A DNA stretch of 64,000 nucleotides from Actinomycetes bacterium (GCA_023458095.1 JAEXAS010000026.1:62001-126000); one strand, 5' to 3'; shown: positions 1-9,200, counted from the stretch's first letter. Made by a program: numbers and translations. Notes: generated by a model from the sequence alone, not told the origin.

Positions 1-876
1 ATCATCTGGCTCGGCTGGCTGGCCGTGACCGCCGTGGTCTTCAGCTTCATGGCTGGCATCTACCACGACTACTACACCGTGGCCTTGGCTCCGGCCATCG
101 GCGGTGCTGTCGCCATCGGCGGGGCGGCCCTGTGGGCCAATCGTGGCCATTGGGCCGCCCGGGTCACCCTGGGAGCGACCAGTATCGGCACCGGAGTCTG
201 GGCGCTGGTGCTGCTGATGCAAGCCGGGAGTTGGTACACCGCGTTGGGCTGGACGGCCTTCACCCTCGGCACCATCGCCGGTCTGGCCATGATCTGGGTT
301 GACCAGCTTCCAGCCAAGGTGGCCGGCGCCGTTGTGGCCCTGGCCTTGGGCGCGGGCTTGATCGGCCCAGCGGCCTACTCCCTCAACACCGCGATGACCG
401 CGCACACCGGTTCGATCGTCACCGCTGGTCCGGTCTCCGGCATGGGTGGCGGCATGGGTGGCCAGCGCGGCGGCCCCGGCGGCGGTCCTGGCAACGATGG
501 AGGTGCCGGCGGTATGGGCGGTCTCCTCAACGGCGCAACGGTCTCCGACCAGGTTCTGGCGCTGCTCACGGCGAACAGCTCCGACTACACCTGGGTGGCA
601 GCCACCACCGGTTCGCAGAACGCAGCCAGCTATCAGTTGGCCACCAATGCCGCGGTCATGGCCATCGGCGGATTCAACGGATCGGACCCCTCCCCCACGC
701 TGGCGCAGTTCCAAGCCGACGTGGCCGCGGGGAAGATCCACTACTACATCGGCGGGTCGGTGGGTCAGTCCAGCGGCGGCTCCGATGCAGCCAGCCAGAT
801 CGCCACCTGGGTGTCGCAGAACTACACCGCCCAGACGGTCGACGGCGTCACCCTCTACGACCTGACGGCACAGTGA
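1..876 (+). CDS. GT39 (ArnT/YkcB-like) membrane glycosyltransferase, C-terminal part
   Basis: The frame is open to the left edge, so the start lies outside the window. The visible part begins with about five hydrophobic segments (roughly nt 1-400), as in the C-terminal half of a GT-C polyprenyl-phosphate-sugar dependent transferase. A Gly/Met-rich loop follows (about nt 436-530), then a soluble, presumably extracytoplasmic domain (about nt 540-876). A membrane part, a GGMGG-type linker and a small C-terminal domain together are typical of the actinobacterial YkcB-like GT39 group. The acceptor is unknown. The stop lies 10 bases before the next glycosyltransferase start, so the two probably form one transcript; the GT2 enzyme could supply the lipid-linked sugar donor. 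The family is fairly sure, the substrate is not. Confidence 0.75.
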   Translation: MIWLGWLAVTAVVFSFMAGIYHDYYTVALAPAIGGAVAIGGAALWANRGHWAARVTLGATSIGTGVWALVLLMQAGSWYTALGWTAFTLGTIAGLAMIWVDQLPAKVAGAVVALALGAGLIGPAAYSLNTAMTAHTGSIVTAGPVSGMGGGMGGQRGGPGGGPGNDGGAGGMGGLLNGATVSDQVLALLTANSSDYTWVAATTGSQNAASYQLATNAAVMAIGGFNGSDPSPTLAQFQADVAAGKIHYYIGGSVGQSSGGSDAASQIATWVSQNYTAQTVDGVTLYDLTAQ

Positions 877-886
877 GGTGCGGACG

Positions 887-2113
887 ATGAGCGCTCTCGC
901 CGAACTGCCGCAGGCCAGGCAACAGCCGTTGCGTACCGCCACCGTGGAGGTGATCATCCCGGTCTACAACGAGGAACAGGACCTGGCCGCCTCCGTCATG
1001 CGCCTGATCTCCTTCCTGGAGCGGACCTTCCCCTACGACTACCAGGTGGTCATCGCCGACAACGCCTCCACCGACGCGACCCTGGAGATCGCGCAGCGGC
1101 TGGCAGCTCGGCATGAGCACATCCGAGTCGTGCACCTGGACGCCAAGGGCCGCGGACGGGCGCTGCGCCAGGTCTGGCTGGCCTCAACCGCCGATGTGGT
1201 CGCCTACATGGACGTGGACCTGTCCACCGACTTGAAGGCACTGCTACCCCTGGTGGCCCCGCTGATCTCGGGCCATTCCGATATCGCGATCGGGTCTCGG
1301 CTCAACCGCGGCTCGCGGGTGGTTCGTGGACCGAAGCGAGAGTTCATCTCGCGGTCCTACAACCTGATCCTGAAGGCCAGCCTGGGGGCGTCGTTCTCCG
1401 ACGCCCAATGCGGGTTCAAGGCGATGCGTCGAGAGGTTGCCGACCAACTGCTTCCACTGGTCGAGGACAACAACTGGTTCTTCGACACCGAGTTGTTGGT
1501 CTTGGCCGAGCGGGCTGGTCTGCGCATCCATGAAGTGCCCGTGGATTGGGTCGATGATCCTGGCAGCACGGTCGATATCGTGGCCACCGCCACCGAGGAC
1601 CTCCGGGGCGTGTGGCGGCTGCTGCGGGGATTCGCCAGCCGGAGCATTCCCCTGGATCAGGTCCGCCGGGAGTTGGCCCGCAACCAAGCTTCACCGGCGA
1701 CGGTGGAAGTCCCCAGCGGGATGCTCGCCCAAATGGTGCGCTTCGCCGTCGTTGGAGTGGCCAGCACCGCGGCCTATTTCGCGCTGTACCTGCTGATGCG
1801 TCCGCTGGGGGCACAGGCGGCGAACTTCGCTGCACTGCTCATCACCGCAGTACTGAACACCGCTGCCAACCGGCGTTTCACCTTCGGAATCTCCGGACGC
1901 ACCGATGCCCTCAAGCACCAGATCGGCGGCCTGGTGGCCTTCGGCCTGGCCTTGGCTCTGACCTCCGGTTCGCTGTGGCTACTCACCTCTGCGTGGCCCA
2001 CTGCAGGACGCTGGGTCGAACTGGCGGTGTTGGTGGTGGCGAACGCCATCGCCACGTTGCTGCGGTTCCTGAGTCTGCGGTTCTTGATGCACCACAACAA
2101 ACCGCAGACCTAA
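887..2113 (+). CDS. GT2 glycosyltransferase fused to a GtrA-like membrane domain
   Basis: 408 residues from ATG 887, which has a GAGGTG ribosome site six bases upstream; a GTG at 878 is in frame but lacks one. Residues about 20-235 are a DPM1-type GT-A domain: the strand IIPVYNEE, the acceptor-side MDVDLS containing the DxD-type acidic residues, and GSR and QCGFKAM further on. Residues about 280-400 are a four-helix GtrA-like domain (starts MVRFAVVGVAS). Family members move a sugar from a nucleotide to polyprenyl phosphate, and the GtrA part may help flip the product. The GT39 gene just upstream would be the natural user of that lipid-sugar. The sugar identity cannot be read from sequence. 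Confidence 0.88.
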   Translation: MSALAELPQARQQPLRTATVEVIIPVYNEEQDLAASVMRLISFLERTFPYDYQVVIADNASTDATLEIAQRLAARHEHIRVVHLDAKGRGRALRQVWLASTADVVAYMDVDLSTDLKALLPLVAPLISGHSDIAIGSRLNRGSRVVRGPKREFISRSYNLILKASLGASFSDAQCGFKAMRREVADQLLPLVEDNNWFFDTELLVLAERAGLRIHEVPVDWVDDPGSTVDIVATATEDLRGVWRLLRGFASRSIPLDQVRRELARNQASPATVEVPSGMLAQMVRFAVVGVASTAAYFALYLLMRPLGAQAANFAALLITAVLNTAANRRFTFGISGRTDALKHQIGGLVAFGLALALTSGSLWLLTSAWPTAGRWVELAVLVVANAIATLLRFLSLRFLMHHNKPQT

Positions 2114-2156
2114 ACACCGGGGACGCAGCGGCCGAGCGGCCAGAAGGAACTCGGGC

Positions 2157-2172
2157 TAAGGTCTAACCCGTG
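2157..2172 (+). promoter_or_regulatory. Probable leaderless promoter -10 box of deoC
   Basis: TAAGGT (2157-2162) matches the actinobacterial TANNNT -10 pattern and sits seven bases before the GTG start at 2170. No convincing ribosome site lies at normal distance, so the mRNA may begin at or next to the start codon. The same arrangement occurs at 12945, 26480 and 35871. No clear -35 box was found. Confidence 0.5.
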
Positions 2173-2841
2173 AGCATCACTCCTGCCGAACTCGCCCGTT
2201 ACGTCGACCACACTCTGCTGGCACCCACCGCCGTCGCGGCCGACGTCGAGGCCCTCGCCGCTGAGGCGGTGCGCCTGGGCACTTACTCGATCTGCGTGTC
2301 TCCGTCGATGCTGCCGCTGACAGCCGAACTCGGTGAGGTCAAGGTGGCCACCGTGTGTGGCTTTCCTTCCGGCAAGCACACGCCGACCGCCAAGGCGACC
2401 GAGGCAGCCGAGGCGGTCTTCCACGGCGCTGACGAGGTCGACATGGTCATCGACCTGGGCCTGGTGAAGGCTGGCCTGCTCGACCGGACCCGTACCGAGA
2501 TCCTGGCGGTACGCAATGCCGTTCCGCGCCCGCGGGTGTTGAAGGTGATTATCGAATCCGCCGCCCTCAGCGACGACGAGATCGTGGCCGCCTGTCAGGC
2601 CGCGGAGGCCGCGGGGGCCGACTTCGTGAAGACCTCGACCGGGTTCCATCCCGCTGGCGGGGCCTCGGTGCACGCTGTGGCGTTGATGGCCGCCACTGTC
2701 GGCGGACGCCTGGGCGTCAAGGCGTCCGGAGGGATCCGAGACTGGGATACGGCGGTGGCCATGATCACCGCTGGAGCTACTCGGCTGGGTCTGTCCGGCA
2801 CCGCGACCGTCCTTGAGGGCGGCCAGTCCAGCGGCTACTGA
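2170..2841 (+). CDS. deoC: Deoxyribose-phosphate aldolase
   Basis: 223 residues, the usual length for bacterial DeoC. The enzyme splits 2-deoxyribose 5-phosphate into glyceraldehyde 3-phosphate and acetaldehyde during deoxynucleoside use. The N-terminus reads YVDHTLL, and [12 protein letters not shown] forms the conserved core. The Schiff-base lysine is in ADFVKTSTG, and the second active-site lysine is in [10 protein letters not shown]. The start is GTG 2170, supported by a -10 box seven bases upstream (leaderless). It runs into the convergent lipoprotein gene after 15 bases, and no other deoxynucleoside gene is nearby. The assignment is secure. Confidence 0.95.
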   Translation: MSITPAELARYVDHTLLAPTAVAADVEALAAEAVRLGTYSICVSPSMLPLTAELGEVKVATVCGFPSGKHTPTAKATEAAEAVFHGADEVDMVIDLGLVKAGLLDRTRTEILAVRNAVPRPRVLKVIIESAALSDDEIVAACQAAEAAGADFVKTSTGFHPAGGASVHAVALMAATVGGRLGVKASGGIRDWDTAVAMITAGATRLGLSGTATVLEGGQSSGY

Positions 2842-2856
2842 ACCGCCGCCGGACCG

Positions 2857-3720
2857 TCAGGCCAAGCCGTTGGCGGTCAGCCAGGACTGTGCTGCCTGAG
2901 TCGTGCCCTGGCTGATCTGCTTTTGAATGTCGATCAACGCCTCATTGGTGAGCTTGTCCATCACGCTGGTGAGTCTGAGCACAGTGTCGGGATCCGCATT
3001 GGCGAAGGCGGAATTCACCATGAGCAGCACCGGATCTGTAGTCATCATCTTCTCTGGATCGACAAGCTCCACCAGGTCGACCTCGCCGTAGTACTCCGTG
3101 CGCCGGAAGGCGCCGACGCCCGCCTTGCCCGCGACCAACAGTTGGGCGCGGGCCACCGGATCGTCTTGGACGCTCGGCACGAAGGCCGTGCCGTAGATCG
3201 CATTGACACCTAACAGGCCATCAGCGCGCTCATTGGCCCAACTGGGGATGGCAGCTGCCTTTCCGGTCGACCAGGGTCCGAGGCCCTCCAAGGTGCCCAC
3301 ACCGGACTGCGCCGAGGTCATCCAGACCAGACCGCCATCGGTCTGTCCGGGGTTCATCACCGTGATCTCGGGATCGGTCAGATCGGCGAGGTCCTGCACG
3401 AGGTTGTCCGAGGGATCCTCGGAGTTGCTGAGCTGATTCCACGCGGTGGCCCCATAAACGGCTGCGGCGCTGAGCGTGCCACCGCCCAGGATCGCGTTCC
3501 AGTCTGAGCCCATCATCTGGGCGGAGGCACTCCCGCCCAGGCTGCCGCTGAGTAGCTGACCCAAGACCCTGCCGACGGTGGTGTCATCCACCCCGATCAA
3601 CAGCGGTGCACTCGACGCGGTTGGATTCGGAGAAGGGCTTTCGGTCGTGGCGGGTCTGGCCTGGGCACACCCGGTCAGCACCAGGGCGCCGGCCCCGATG
3701 AGAAATGCGCGTCTATCCAC
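2857..3720 (-). CDS. Substrate-binding lipoprotein, glycine-betaine/osmoprotectant type
   Basis: 287 residues. The N-terminus is a lipoprotein signal (MDRRAFLIGAG, lipobox LTGC with Cys about 18), followed by a Ser/Thr/Pro-rich tether. The body starts LLIGVDDTTVGRVLGQLL, which resembles the first strand and helix of OpuAC/ProX-like binding proteins. No permease or ATPase gene is next to it, so it is an orphan binding protein or works with a transporter elsewhere. The proposed GTG start abuts a GGGAGG sequence with no spacing, so the true start could lie slightly upstream. The lipoprotein call is firm; the ligand class is a guess from fold-like features. Confidence 0.65.
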   Translation of the reverse strand: MDRRAFLIGAGALVLTGCAQARPATTESPSPNPTASSAPLLIGVDDTTVGRVLGQLLSGSLGGSASAQMMGSDWNAILGGGTLSAAAVYGATAWNQLSNSEDPSDNLVQDLADLTDPEITVMNPGQTDGGLVWMTSAQSGVGTLEGLGPWSTGKAAAIPSWANERADGLLGVNAIYGTAFVPSVQDDPVARAQLLVAGKAGVGAFRRTEYYGEVDLVELVDPEKMMTTDPVLLMVNSAFANADPDTVLRLTSVMDKLTNEALIDIQKQISQGTTQAAQSWLTANGLA

Positions 3721-3811
3721 CCTCCCAGTTTCACCCTTACCCCTTGCCAGAGCCGGGAGGACGCGCAGTCCGGCGCACGAAACCAGCGACCGCCACCAGA
3801 CCCGGAAAGCA

Positions 3812-3841
3812 GTGGGGCCCGGTCCATTGACCGGGCCCCAC
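3812..3841 (-). terminator. Strong hairpin terminator of ppdK
   Basis: A perfect 13-base-pair stem (arms 3812-3824 and 3829-3841) with a four-base CATT loop lies 16 bases beyond the ppdK stop. It is GC-rich without a clear U tract, which is common in high-GC actinobacteria. It also separates ppdK from the lipoprotein gene. Confidence 0.85.
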
Positions 3842-3856
3842 CAAGGATTGCGCCTC

Positions 3857-6490
3857 TTAGCCGCGTGCCTTCAACGCCGACTGTGCCGCCGCCAAGCGGG
3901 CGATCGGCACTCGGAACGGCGAGCAGGAGACGTAGTTCAGGCCGACCTGCTGGCAGAACTCGATCGAGGACGGATCGCCGCCGTGCTCACCACAGATGCC
4001 CAGCTTGATGTCGGGGCGGGTCTGCTTGCCCAGTTCGACGGCGGTCTGCACCAGCTTGCCGACACCAACCTGATCCAGGCGGGCAAAGGGATCGTTCTCG
4101 TAGATCTTCTTCTCGTAGTAGGCATCCAAGAACTTGCCGGCATCGTCTCGGCTGAAGCCGAAGGTCATCTGAGTCAGATCGTTGGTACCGAAGGAGAAGA
4201 ACTGAGCCTCCTTGGCGATCTCGTCGGCGGTCAGCGCCGCCCGCGGGATCTCGATCATGGTGCCGACCAGGTACTCCAGGTCAACGCCGGCCTCGGCGAT
4301 GATCGCATCGGCGGTGTCGACGACGATCTTCTTCACATAAGCCAGCTCTTTGACCTCGCCGACCAGCGGGATCATGATCTCCGGCACGACCTTCCACTCC
4401 GGGTGGGCCTTTTGGACATTAATCGCCGCCTCGATGATGGCGCGGGTCTGCATGGCGCCGATCTCGGGGTAGGTGACATCCAGGCGGCAGCCGCGGTGTC
4501 CCATCATCGGATTGAACTCGTGCAGAGAGGCGATGATGTCCTTCAGCTCATCCACGCCGAGTTTCATCTCTGCGGCCAGCGCGACGATGTCGTCCTCGTC
4601 GGTGGGCAGGAACTCGTGCAGCGGCGGATCCAGCAACCGGACGGTCACCGGGTAGCCCTCCATGGCCTCGTAGATGCCTTCGAAGTCGCCACGCTGCATC
4701 GGCAGCAGCTTGGCCAAGGCGGCCTCACGCTGTTCGACGGTCTTGGACACGATCATCTCCCGAATCGCGGCGATCCGGTCGGGCTCGAAGAACATGTGCT
4801 CGGTACGGCACAGCCCGATCCCCTCGGCGCCGAACTCGCGAGCCTGACGGGCGTCGGCCGGGGTATCGGCGTTGGTACGGACCTTCATGGTGCGGATCTC
4901 GTCGGCCCAGCCGATGATGCGTCCGAAGTAGCCGCTGATCTCGGCCGGAACCGTCTTGATCTGCTGGCCATAGACCGCACCGGTGGAACCGTCGAGGCTG
5001 ATCCAATCATCGGCGGTGTAGCTCTGCCCGCCGAGGGTGAAGGACTTTCCGTCCTTGGCGAAGGTGATCTCACCCAGGCCGGACACACAGCAGGTGCCCA
5101 TACCCCGGGCCACCACGGCAGCGTGGGAGGTCATGCCGCCCCGCGCGGTGAGGATGCCCTTGGCGTAGTGCATGCCCTCGATGTCCTCCGGAGTCGTCTC
5201 CAGGCGAACCAGGATGACGTCCTCGCCGTTCTTGCCGCGAGCTGCGGCATCCTCGGCGGTGAAGGAGACCTTGCCGCAGGCCGCACCCGGCGAGGCCGGC
5301 AGGCCCTTCCCGATCACGGTGGCAGCCTTCAGGTCGGCGCCATCGAACTGCGGGTGCAACAAGGCATCGATCTGCTTGGGATCGATCATGGCCACGGCCT
5401 GATCGGTGGTGATCTGACCCTCATCGACCAGGTCACAGGCGATCTTGAACGCTGCGGCGGCGGTGCGCTTACCGTTGCGGGTCTGCAGCATGAAGAGCTT
5501 GCCATCCTCGATGGTGAACTCCATGTCCTGCATGTCGTGGTAGTGGTTCTCCAGCTTGTTCACGATCTCCACGAACTGGTCGTAGACCGCCGGGTTCTCG
5601 TCGCGGAGCTGATCGATGGTCTCCGGGGTGCGGATGCCGGCGACGACGTCCTCGCCTTGAGCGTTCATGAGGAACTCGCCGTAGAGGCCCTTCTCGCCGG
5701 TGGCCGGGTTCCGCGAGAACGCCACGCCGGTTCCGGAGGTGTCACCGGTGTTGCCGAACACCATCGACTGAACGTTGACCGCGGTACCCCAGGACGCCGG
5801 AATGTCGTTCATCCGGCGGTAGTACACCGCCCGCGGATTGTCCCAGGAGCGGAACACGGCCTTGATGGCACCCATGAGCTGTTCGACCGGATCGGACGGG
5901 AAGTCGGCTCCGACCTTCTCCTTGTATTCGGCCTTGAACTGCTCGGCAAGCTCCTTGAGATCATCGGCGGTGAGCTCGGTGTCGTGCTTGACTCCGCGGT
6001 CTTCCTTCATCGCGTCGATGAGTTCCTCGAAGTAGGACTTGCCGACCTCCATGACCACATCGGAGTACATCTGGATGAACCGGCGGTAGGAGTCGTAGGC
6101 GAAGCGCGGATTGTTCGTCTTCTCCGCAAAGCGCTCTGCAACCTCGTCGTTCATGCCCAGGTTGAGGATGGTGTCCATCATGCCCGGCATGGAGGCGCGG
6201 GCACCGGAGCGCACCGACACCAGCAGCGGATTGTCCAAGTCTCCGAACTTCTTGCCGGTCAGCCCTTCCAGCGTGGTGACGTGCGACATGATCTCGGCCT
6301 GAATGGCGTCGTTGATCACCTCACCATCGGCGTAGTACTGGGTGCAGGCCTCGGTGGTGATGGTGAAACCCTGAGGTACCGGCATGCCCAGCCCGGTCAT
6401 CTCTGCGAGGTTGGCACCCTTGCCCCCCAGCAGGTTCCGCATCGAGGCAGCACCCTCGTCGAACTCGTACACATATTTGTGATCAGTCAT
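3857..6490 (-). CDS. ppdK: Pyruvate, phosphate dikinase
   Basis: 877 residues, the usual PPDK length. It interconverts pyruvate + ATP + phosphate with phosphoenolpyruvate + AMP + diphosphate, and in propionic bacteria links glycolysis and gluconeogenesis. The N-terminal ATP-grasp domain starts with LLGGKGANLAEM. The swivelling phosphohistidine domain has GGMTSHAAVVARGMG with the catalytic His. The C-terminal TIM-barrel carries LCRTEHMFF and the acid/base Cys in GICGEHGGDP. The start is ATG 6490, with AAGGAGA about 13 bases upstream. It is monocistronic, with the terminator at 3812. A long antisense open frame over the gene is a coding shadow. Confidence 0.97.
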   Translation of the reverse strand: MTDHKYVYEFDEGAASMRNLLGGKGANLAEMTGLGMPVPQGFTITTEACTQYYADGEVINDAIQAEIMSHVTTLEGLTGKKFGDLDNPLLVSVRSGARASMPGMMDTILNLGMNDEVAERFAEKTNNPRFAYDSYRRFIQMYSDVVMEVGKSYFEELIDAMKEDRGVKHDTELTADDLKELAEQFKAEYKEKVGADFPSDPVEQLMGAIKAVFRSWDNPRAVYYRRMNDIPASWGTAVNVQSMVFGNTGDTSGTGVAFSRNPATGEKGLYGEFLMNAQGEDVVAGIRTPETIDQLRDENPAVYDQFVEIVNKLENHYHDMQDMEFTIEDGKLFMLQTRNGKRTAAAAFKIACDLVDEGQITTDQAVAMIDPKQIDALLHPQFDGADLKAATVIGKGLPASPGAACGKVSFTAEDAAARGKNGEDVILVRLETTPEDIEGMHYAKGILTARGGMTSHAAVVARGMGTCCVSGLGEITFAKDGKSFTLGGQSYTADDWISLDGSTGAVYGQQIKTVPAEISGYFGRIIGWADEIRTMKVRTNADTPADARQAREFGAEGIGLCRTEHMFFEPDRIAAIREMIVSKTVEQREAALAKLLPMQRGDFEGIYEAMEGYPVTVRLLDPPLHEFLPTDEDDIVALAAEMKLGVDELKDIIASLHEFNPMMGHRGCRLDVTYPEIGAMQTRAIIEAAINVQKAHPEWKVVPEIMIPLVGEVKELAYVKKIVVDTADAIIAEAGVDLEYLVGTMIEIPRAALTADEIAKEAQFFSFGTNDLTQMTFGFSRDDAGKFLDAYYEKKIYENDPFARLDQVGVGKLVQTAVELGKQTRPDIKLGICGEHGGDPSSIEFCQQVGLNYVSCSPFRVPIARLAAAQSALKARG

Positions 6491-6811
6491 TGTGACCTTA
6501 AGTCTCCTTACAACGGCTCCGGCGGGGTTTGGCAGAGAAGAGCTGGAATCGGCATCGACTCAGCCGCTGGTGCTGGTGGAGCATGTCCAACACCCATGCG
6601 CGTCAGAGCCCAAGGCTAGCGGGTGGATCGGACCGGGCACAGGGACACCGGGCAACGACCACAGGCTGGACGACGCCGTGCCGCCGCGTCGCGGTGTGCA
6701 CCGCAATCAGGGCCAATCCCGGAGCAGTCACCCCGGACAATCCATCACCTCAGCATCTCGCCAGTTCCTGGTAAGGGCTCGGCTGCCCGGCAGTCGGGGA
6801 GGGCCAAAAGC

Positions 6812-6838
6812 ATGAATTCAATTGGCAATGCAATTCAT
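6812..6838. repeat. AT-rich inverted repeat, possible operator
   Basis: ATGAATT (6812-6818) is mirrored by AATTCAT (6832-6838) across 13 bases, and the spacer has its own near-palindrome AATTG/CAAT. It stands out as AT-rich in a GC-rich region. It lies about 150 bases upstream of the GH71 -10 box and is not repeated upstream of the second GH71 gene. It could bind a dimeric regulator; function unproven. Confidence 0.4.
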
Positions 6839-6898
6839 GACCACCCTGCGCCGTCCACCCCGCGAAGAGCACCCCCTTCAAATGGCCAAAACCCGGCC

Positions 6899-6917
6899 CT
6901 GACTAGGGGTCCCCCTC
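6899..6917 (+). promoter_or_regulatory. Conserved upstream element of GH71 unit 1
   Basis: CTGACTAGG-G-GTC-C-CCC is shared with CTGACTAGG-A-GTC-A-CCC at 9380. The two copies lie 86 and 87 bases before their -10 boxes, while the DNA in between is mostly diverged. Conservation of sequence and spacing suggests an activator site. Confidence 0.45.
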
Positions 6918-6961
6918 TTGGGTGACAGCACCGGGAAAGTCTCACAAAACGGCCGATTCGG

Positions 6962-6990
6962 TGGCAAGAGTACTGAGAACTTGGTAGCGT
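6962..6990 (+). promoter_or_regulatory. Promoter of GH71 gene 1
   Basis: A -10 box TAGCGT (6985-6990, TANNNT type) is preceded by TGGCAA (6962-6967) at a 17-base spacing. The second GH71 gene has TAGCGT and TAGCAA at exactly the same spacing, although the spacers differ. The start of transcription should fall near 6997-6999, at the edge of the conserved leader. Confidence 0.65.
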
Positions 6991-6997
6991 AAGGGCA

Positions 6998-7085
6998 TAC
7001 CCGTTCGGGGGGAACGGTGAGCCACCCACTCACCATTCGCGGGTCGTTTCGAACACCGTTACGACCGCAAATTAGGCAGGAAGCC
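6998..7085 (+). promoter_or_regulatory. Structured 5' leader RNA of GH71 gene 1
   Basis: About 88 bases between the promoter and ATG, nearly matched by the leader at 9480. Three stems are possible: P1 CCGTTC 7001-7006 with GAACGG 7012-7017; P2 TGAG 7018-7021 with CTCA 7029-7032; P3 GCGGGTCGT 7039-7047 with ACGACCGC 7061-7068 (one bulged G). P2 has a compensatory change in the other copy. The ribosome site AGGA lies in a possible GGC/GCC mini-hairpin. It could be a riboswitch or a protein-bound leader; no known class was recognised. Confidence 0.6.
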
Positions 7086-9185
7086 ATGCCCCCCATGCTT
7101 GGCGGATTCCCCATCCGTCGTGCCCTCACGGCACTGATCTCATCGTTTTCGATGATCGTGCTGACGCTTGTCGCCCTGATTCCCACAGCTTCCCCCAGCG
7201 CCGCAGTCACCGTCACCACCGAAACTCCCACAGCCACCCTCACCGCTCGCAGTCTCAATGCTGCCGCCGTCTCCTACTCCGACAGCGTCCGCAAGACCAC
7301 CAAGCGCAGCGTTGCCGTCGCCAAAGTGAAGCGCGGCCGCTACCAGAGCTACCTCAGCTTCCCGGCCATCTCCCTTGCATCGGGGGAGACCGTCACTTCC
7401 GCCACCCTCACGCTGCGGGTCAGCAAGGCCACCAAGGCCAAGCCGCGCATCTACGTCCGGGCACTGCACACCCCCTGGTCGGGCCAGGGATTCCGCTACC
7501 AGAGCCGTCCGGCCACCAGCGTCAAGCTTGGGCAGAAGAAGATCCCCGCCCAGAAGCGCAGCACCGTCACCGTGCGGCTCAATATTGCCGCCACCTCGGC
7601 CAGGCTGGCCAGCGGACTCTCCGTCCGGCTGGACAGCTCCAATCGCACCCAGTTGAAGGTCAGCCGCACCGCCACTTTGCGGGTGACCACGTCCCGCGGC
7701 AAGGCACACAGCAAGCCGACCCCCACCCCGACACCCACTCCCACTCCCACACCGACGCCAACACCGACGGCAACGGCCACCAGCACCCCGACGCCGACAC
7801 CGACGCCGACGGTCGAACAGTCCCCCTCGACCACGCCGACCCCGACACCAACCCCGACCGAGACACCGACTGCGGTGAAGGCGGTATTCGCTCACTACTT
7901 CCCGCCCTACCCGGTGTCCTTGGACAACGCCAACCCCAGCAGTGACTACTACGCGACCCAGTACCTTCTGCCCAGCGGAGAAGGCGGCAAGTTCGCCTGG
8001 TGCGGTGGCCTGCTTCGCGACCGTCCGTTGGGACGGTCCCCGATCGCTGGAGACTTCCAACTGGCCGACATGCACACCGAGGTTCGCCAGGCCAAGGCCG
8101 CTGGCATCAATGGCTTCGCCGCCGATCTGCTCACCACCAACACCTCCGACCGCAACTGGTATCTGGTCGAGAAGCTCCTGCGGGCAGCCGACAGCGAGGG
8201 CGACTTCTCGGTGATGCTGCAACCTGACATGTGGGCGATGAGCAGCATCTCCACCGACGCCTTTGCCTCGTCAATCGCCAAGCTGTCCGGCTACGGCTCG
8301 GTGTACACCGTCGACGGCAAGGTGGTCGTGGCCCCCTTCAATGCCGAAGCGAAGACCGCCTCGTGGTACGCCACCGCCTTCGCGACACTGAAATCGACCT
8401 ACGGCGTATCGGCCGTGCTGCTGCCGGTCTTCCTCGATGCCAATCAGATGGCCAACTACCAAGACATCAGCATCGGGTTCGGAAACTGGGGCGTGCGCAA
8501 CACCGCAACCCTGAACACGTGGACCAACTGGACGGCTAAAGCGCATGCGCTCAACAAGCTGTGGATGGAACCGGTTTCAGTGCAGGACGTGCGCCCCAAC
8601 CAGCAGATCTACGACGAGGCAAGTAACACTGAGACCTTGAGCGCCTCGTGGAAGCGAGCCATCAGTCAAGGTGCCGACCTTGTGTTGCTACCCACCTGGA
8701 ACGACTACTCCGAGTCCACGAGCTTCGCCCCGTCAGCAGATCACGGGTGGGCCTTCCTGGACATCAACCAGTACTACCTGCGCCAGTTCCAGGCCGGCCG
8801 AACCACGATCGATACCTCGATTCCGGCCGCCCAGGACGAGGTCATCATCTCCCACCGGATCCAGAAAGCATCGACGCCGGTGAGCTACAGCGCCACCATG
8901 AAGCTGCGTTCGGGCTCCACCGCACCACGCGACACCATTGAGGTCGTGACGCTGCTCACCTCAGCAGCCACCGTGACGGTCTCGATCGGAGCTAACAGCT
9001 ACACCTATCAGGCACCTGCAGGGCACTTCGCCAAGACCTACGCCCTCACTGAAGGAACCTTCACCGCATCGGTGCAGCGTACTGGGTCGACGGTCGCAAC
9101 CGTCACCACCAAAGACGCGGTCAGTTTCGCAACAACGGCACAGCAGGATTTGTCCTACCACGCCGTGACGAGCCTGAACCGCTAG
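7086..9185 (+). CDS. Secreted GH71-like alpha-1,3-glucanase with DNRLRE-type domain and PT linker
   Basis: 699 residues from ATG 7086; this start is shared with the paralogue and gives a clear signal peptide (FPIRRALTAL, hydrophobic stretch, Ala-rich cleavage region). Residues about 60-210 form a beta-rich DNRLRE/CBM96-like domain (SYLSFPAISLASGETVTSAT). A Thr-Pro repeat linker follows (about 214-263). The C-terminal part starts VFAHYFPPYPVS and has AAGINGFAADLL, LQPDMWAM and TWNDYSESTSF, which fit GH71 endo-alpha-1,3-glucanases. It probably cleaves an alpha-1,3-glucan outside the cell, perhaps the polymer made by the neighbouring exopolysaccharide locus. GH99-like specificity cannot be fully excluded. 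Confidence 0.78.
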   Translation: MPPMLGGFPIRRALTALISSFSMIVLTLVALIPTASPSAAVTVTTETPTATLTARSLNAAAVSYSDSVRKTTKRSVAVAKVKRGRYQSYLSFPAISLASGETVTSATLTLRVSKATKAKPRIYVRALHTPWSGQGFRYQSRPATSVKLGQKKIPAQKRSTVTVRLNIAATSARLASGLSVRLDSSNRTQLKVSRTATLRVTTSRGKAHSKPTPTPTPTPTPTPTPTPTATATSTPTPTPTPTVEQSPSTTPTPTPTPTETPTAVKAVFAHYFPPYPVSLDNANPSSDYYATQYLLPSGEGGKFAWCGGLLRDRPLGRSPIAGDFQLADMHTEVRQAKAAGINGFAADLLTTNTSDRNWYLVEKLLRAADSEGDFSVMLQPDMWAMSSISTDAFASSIAKLSGYGSVYTVDGKVVVAPFNAEAKTASWYATAFATLKSTYGVSAVLLPVFLDANQMANYQDISIGFGNWGVRNTATLNTWTNWTAKAHALNKLWMEPVSVQDVRPNQQIYDEASNTETLSASWKRAISQGADLVLLPTWNDYSESTSFAPSADHGWAFLDINQYYLRQFQAGRTTIDTSIPAAQDEVIISHRIQKASTPVSYSATMKLRSGSTAPRDTIEVVTLLTSAATVTVSIGANSYTYQAPAGHFAKTYALTEGTFTASVQRTGSTVATVTTKDAVSFATTAQQDLSYHAVTSLNR
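7721..7866 (+). repeat. Low-complexity repeat coding a Thr-Pro linker
   Basis: Tandem CCGACx/ACACCx-type hexamers encode alternating Pro-Thr between the DNRLRE-type and GH71 domains. The paralogue at 9569 lacks it, so the tract expanded or was lost after duplication. Such linkers are flexible and often O-glycosylated in secreted actinobacterial enzymes. Confidence 0.85.
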
Positions 9186-9200
9186 CCGGGGGATAGCGTG

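Larger units (their letters stand above)
6491..6961. other. Long intergenic region upstream of the first GH71 gene
   Basis: Divergent region between ppdK and the GH71 unit with no convincing gene; the open frames here have poor starts. It holds an AT-rich inverted repeat at 6812-6838 and a conserved upstream element at 6899-6917, both listed separately. The ppdK promoter must lie in the left part, but no clear box was recognised. Confidence 0.6.

Noticed and set aside
3578..6619. A 1013-codon open frame antisense to ppdK
   Set aside because: It mirrors the codon pattern of a highly conserved, certain gene, has no recognisable domain and no start signal. High GC makes long antisense frames common.
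6492..6925. Small open frames between ppdK and the glucanase gene
   Set aside because: Three overlapping frames of 80-107 codons with no ribosome site or conserved content; treated as intergenic.
6998..7085. Leader as a ydaO (c-di-AMP) or GEMM (c-di-GMP) riboswitch
   Set aside because: It is G-rich and precedes a surface hydrolase, as for such riboswitches, but it is shorter and I could not place their conserved core segments. Left as unclassified.
7721..7866. Repeat tract as a CRISPR or non-coding repeat
   Set aside because: The short hexamers stay in frame and encode a Thr-Pro linker in a secreted enzyme; there are no spacers.
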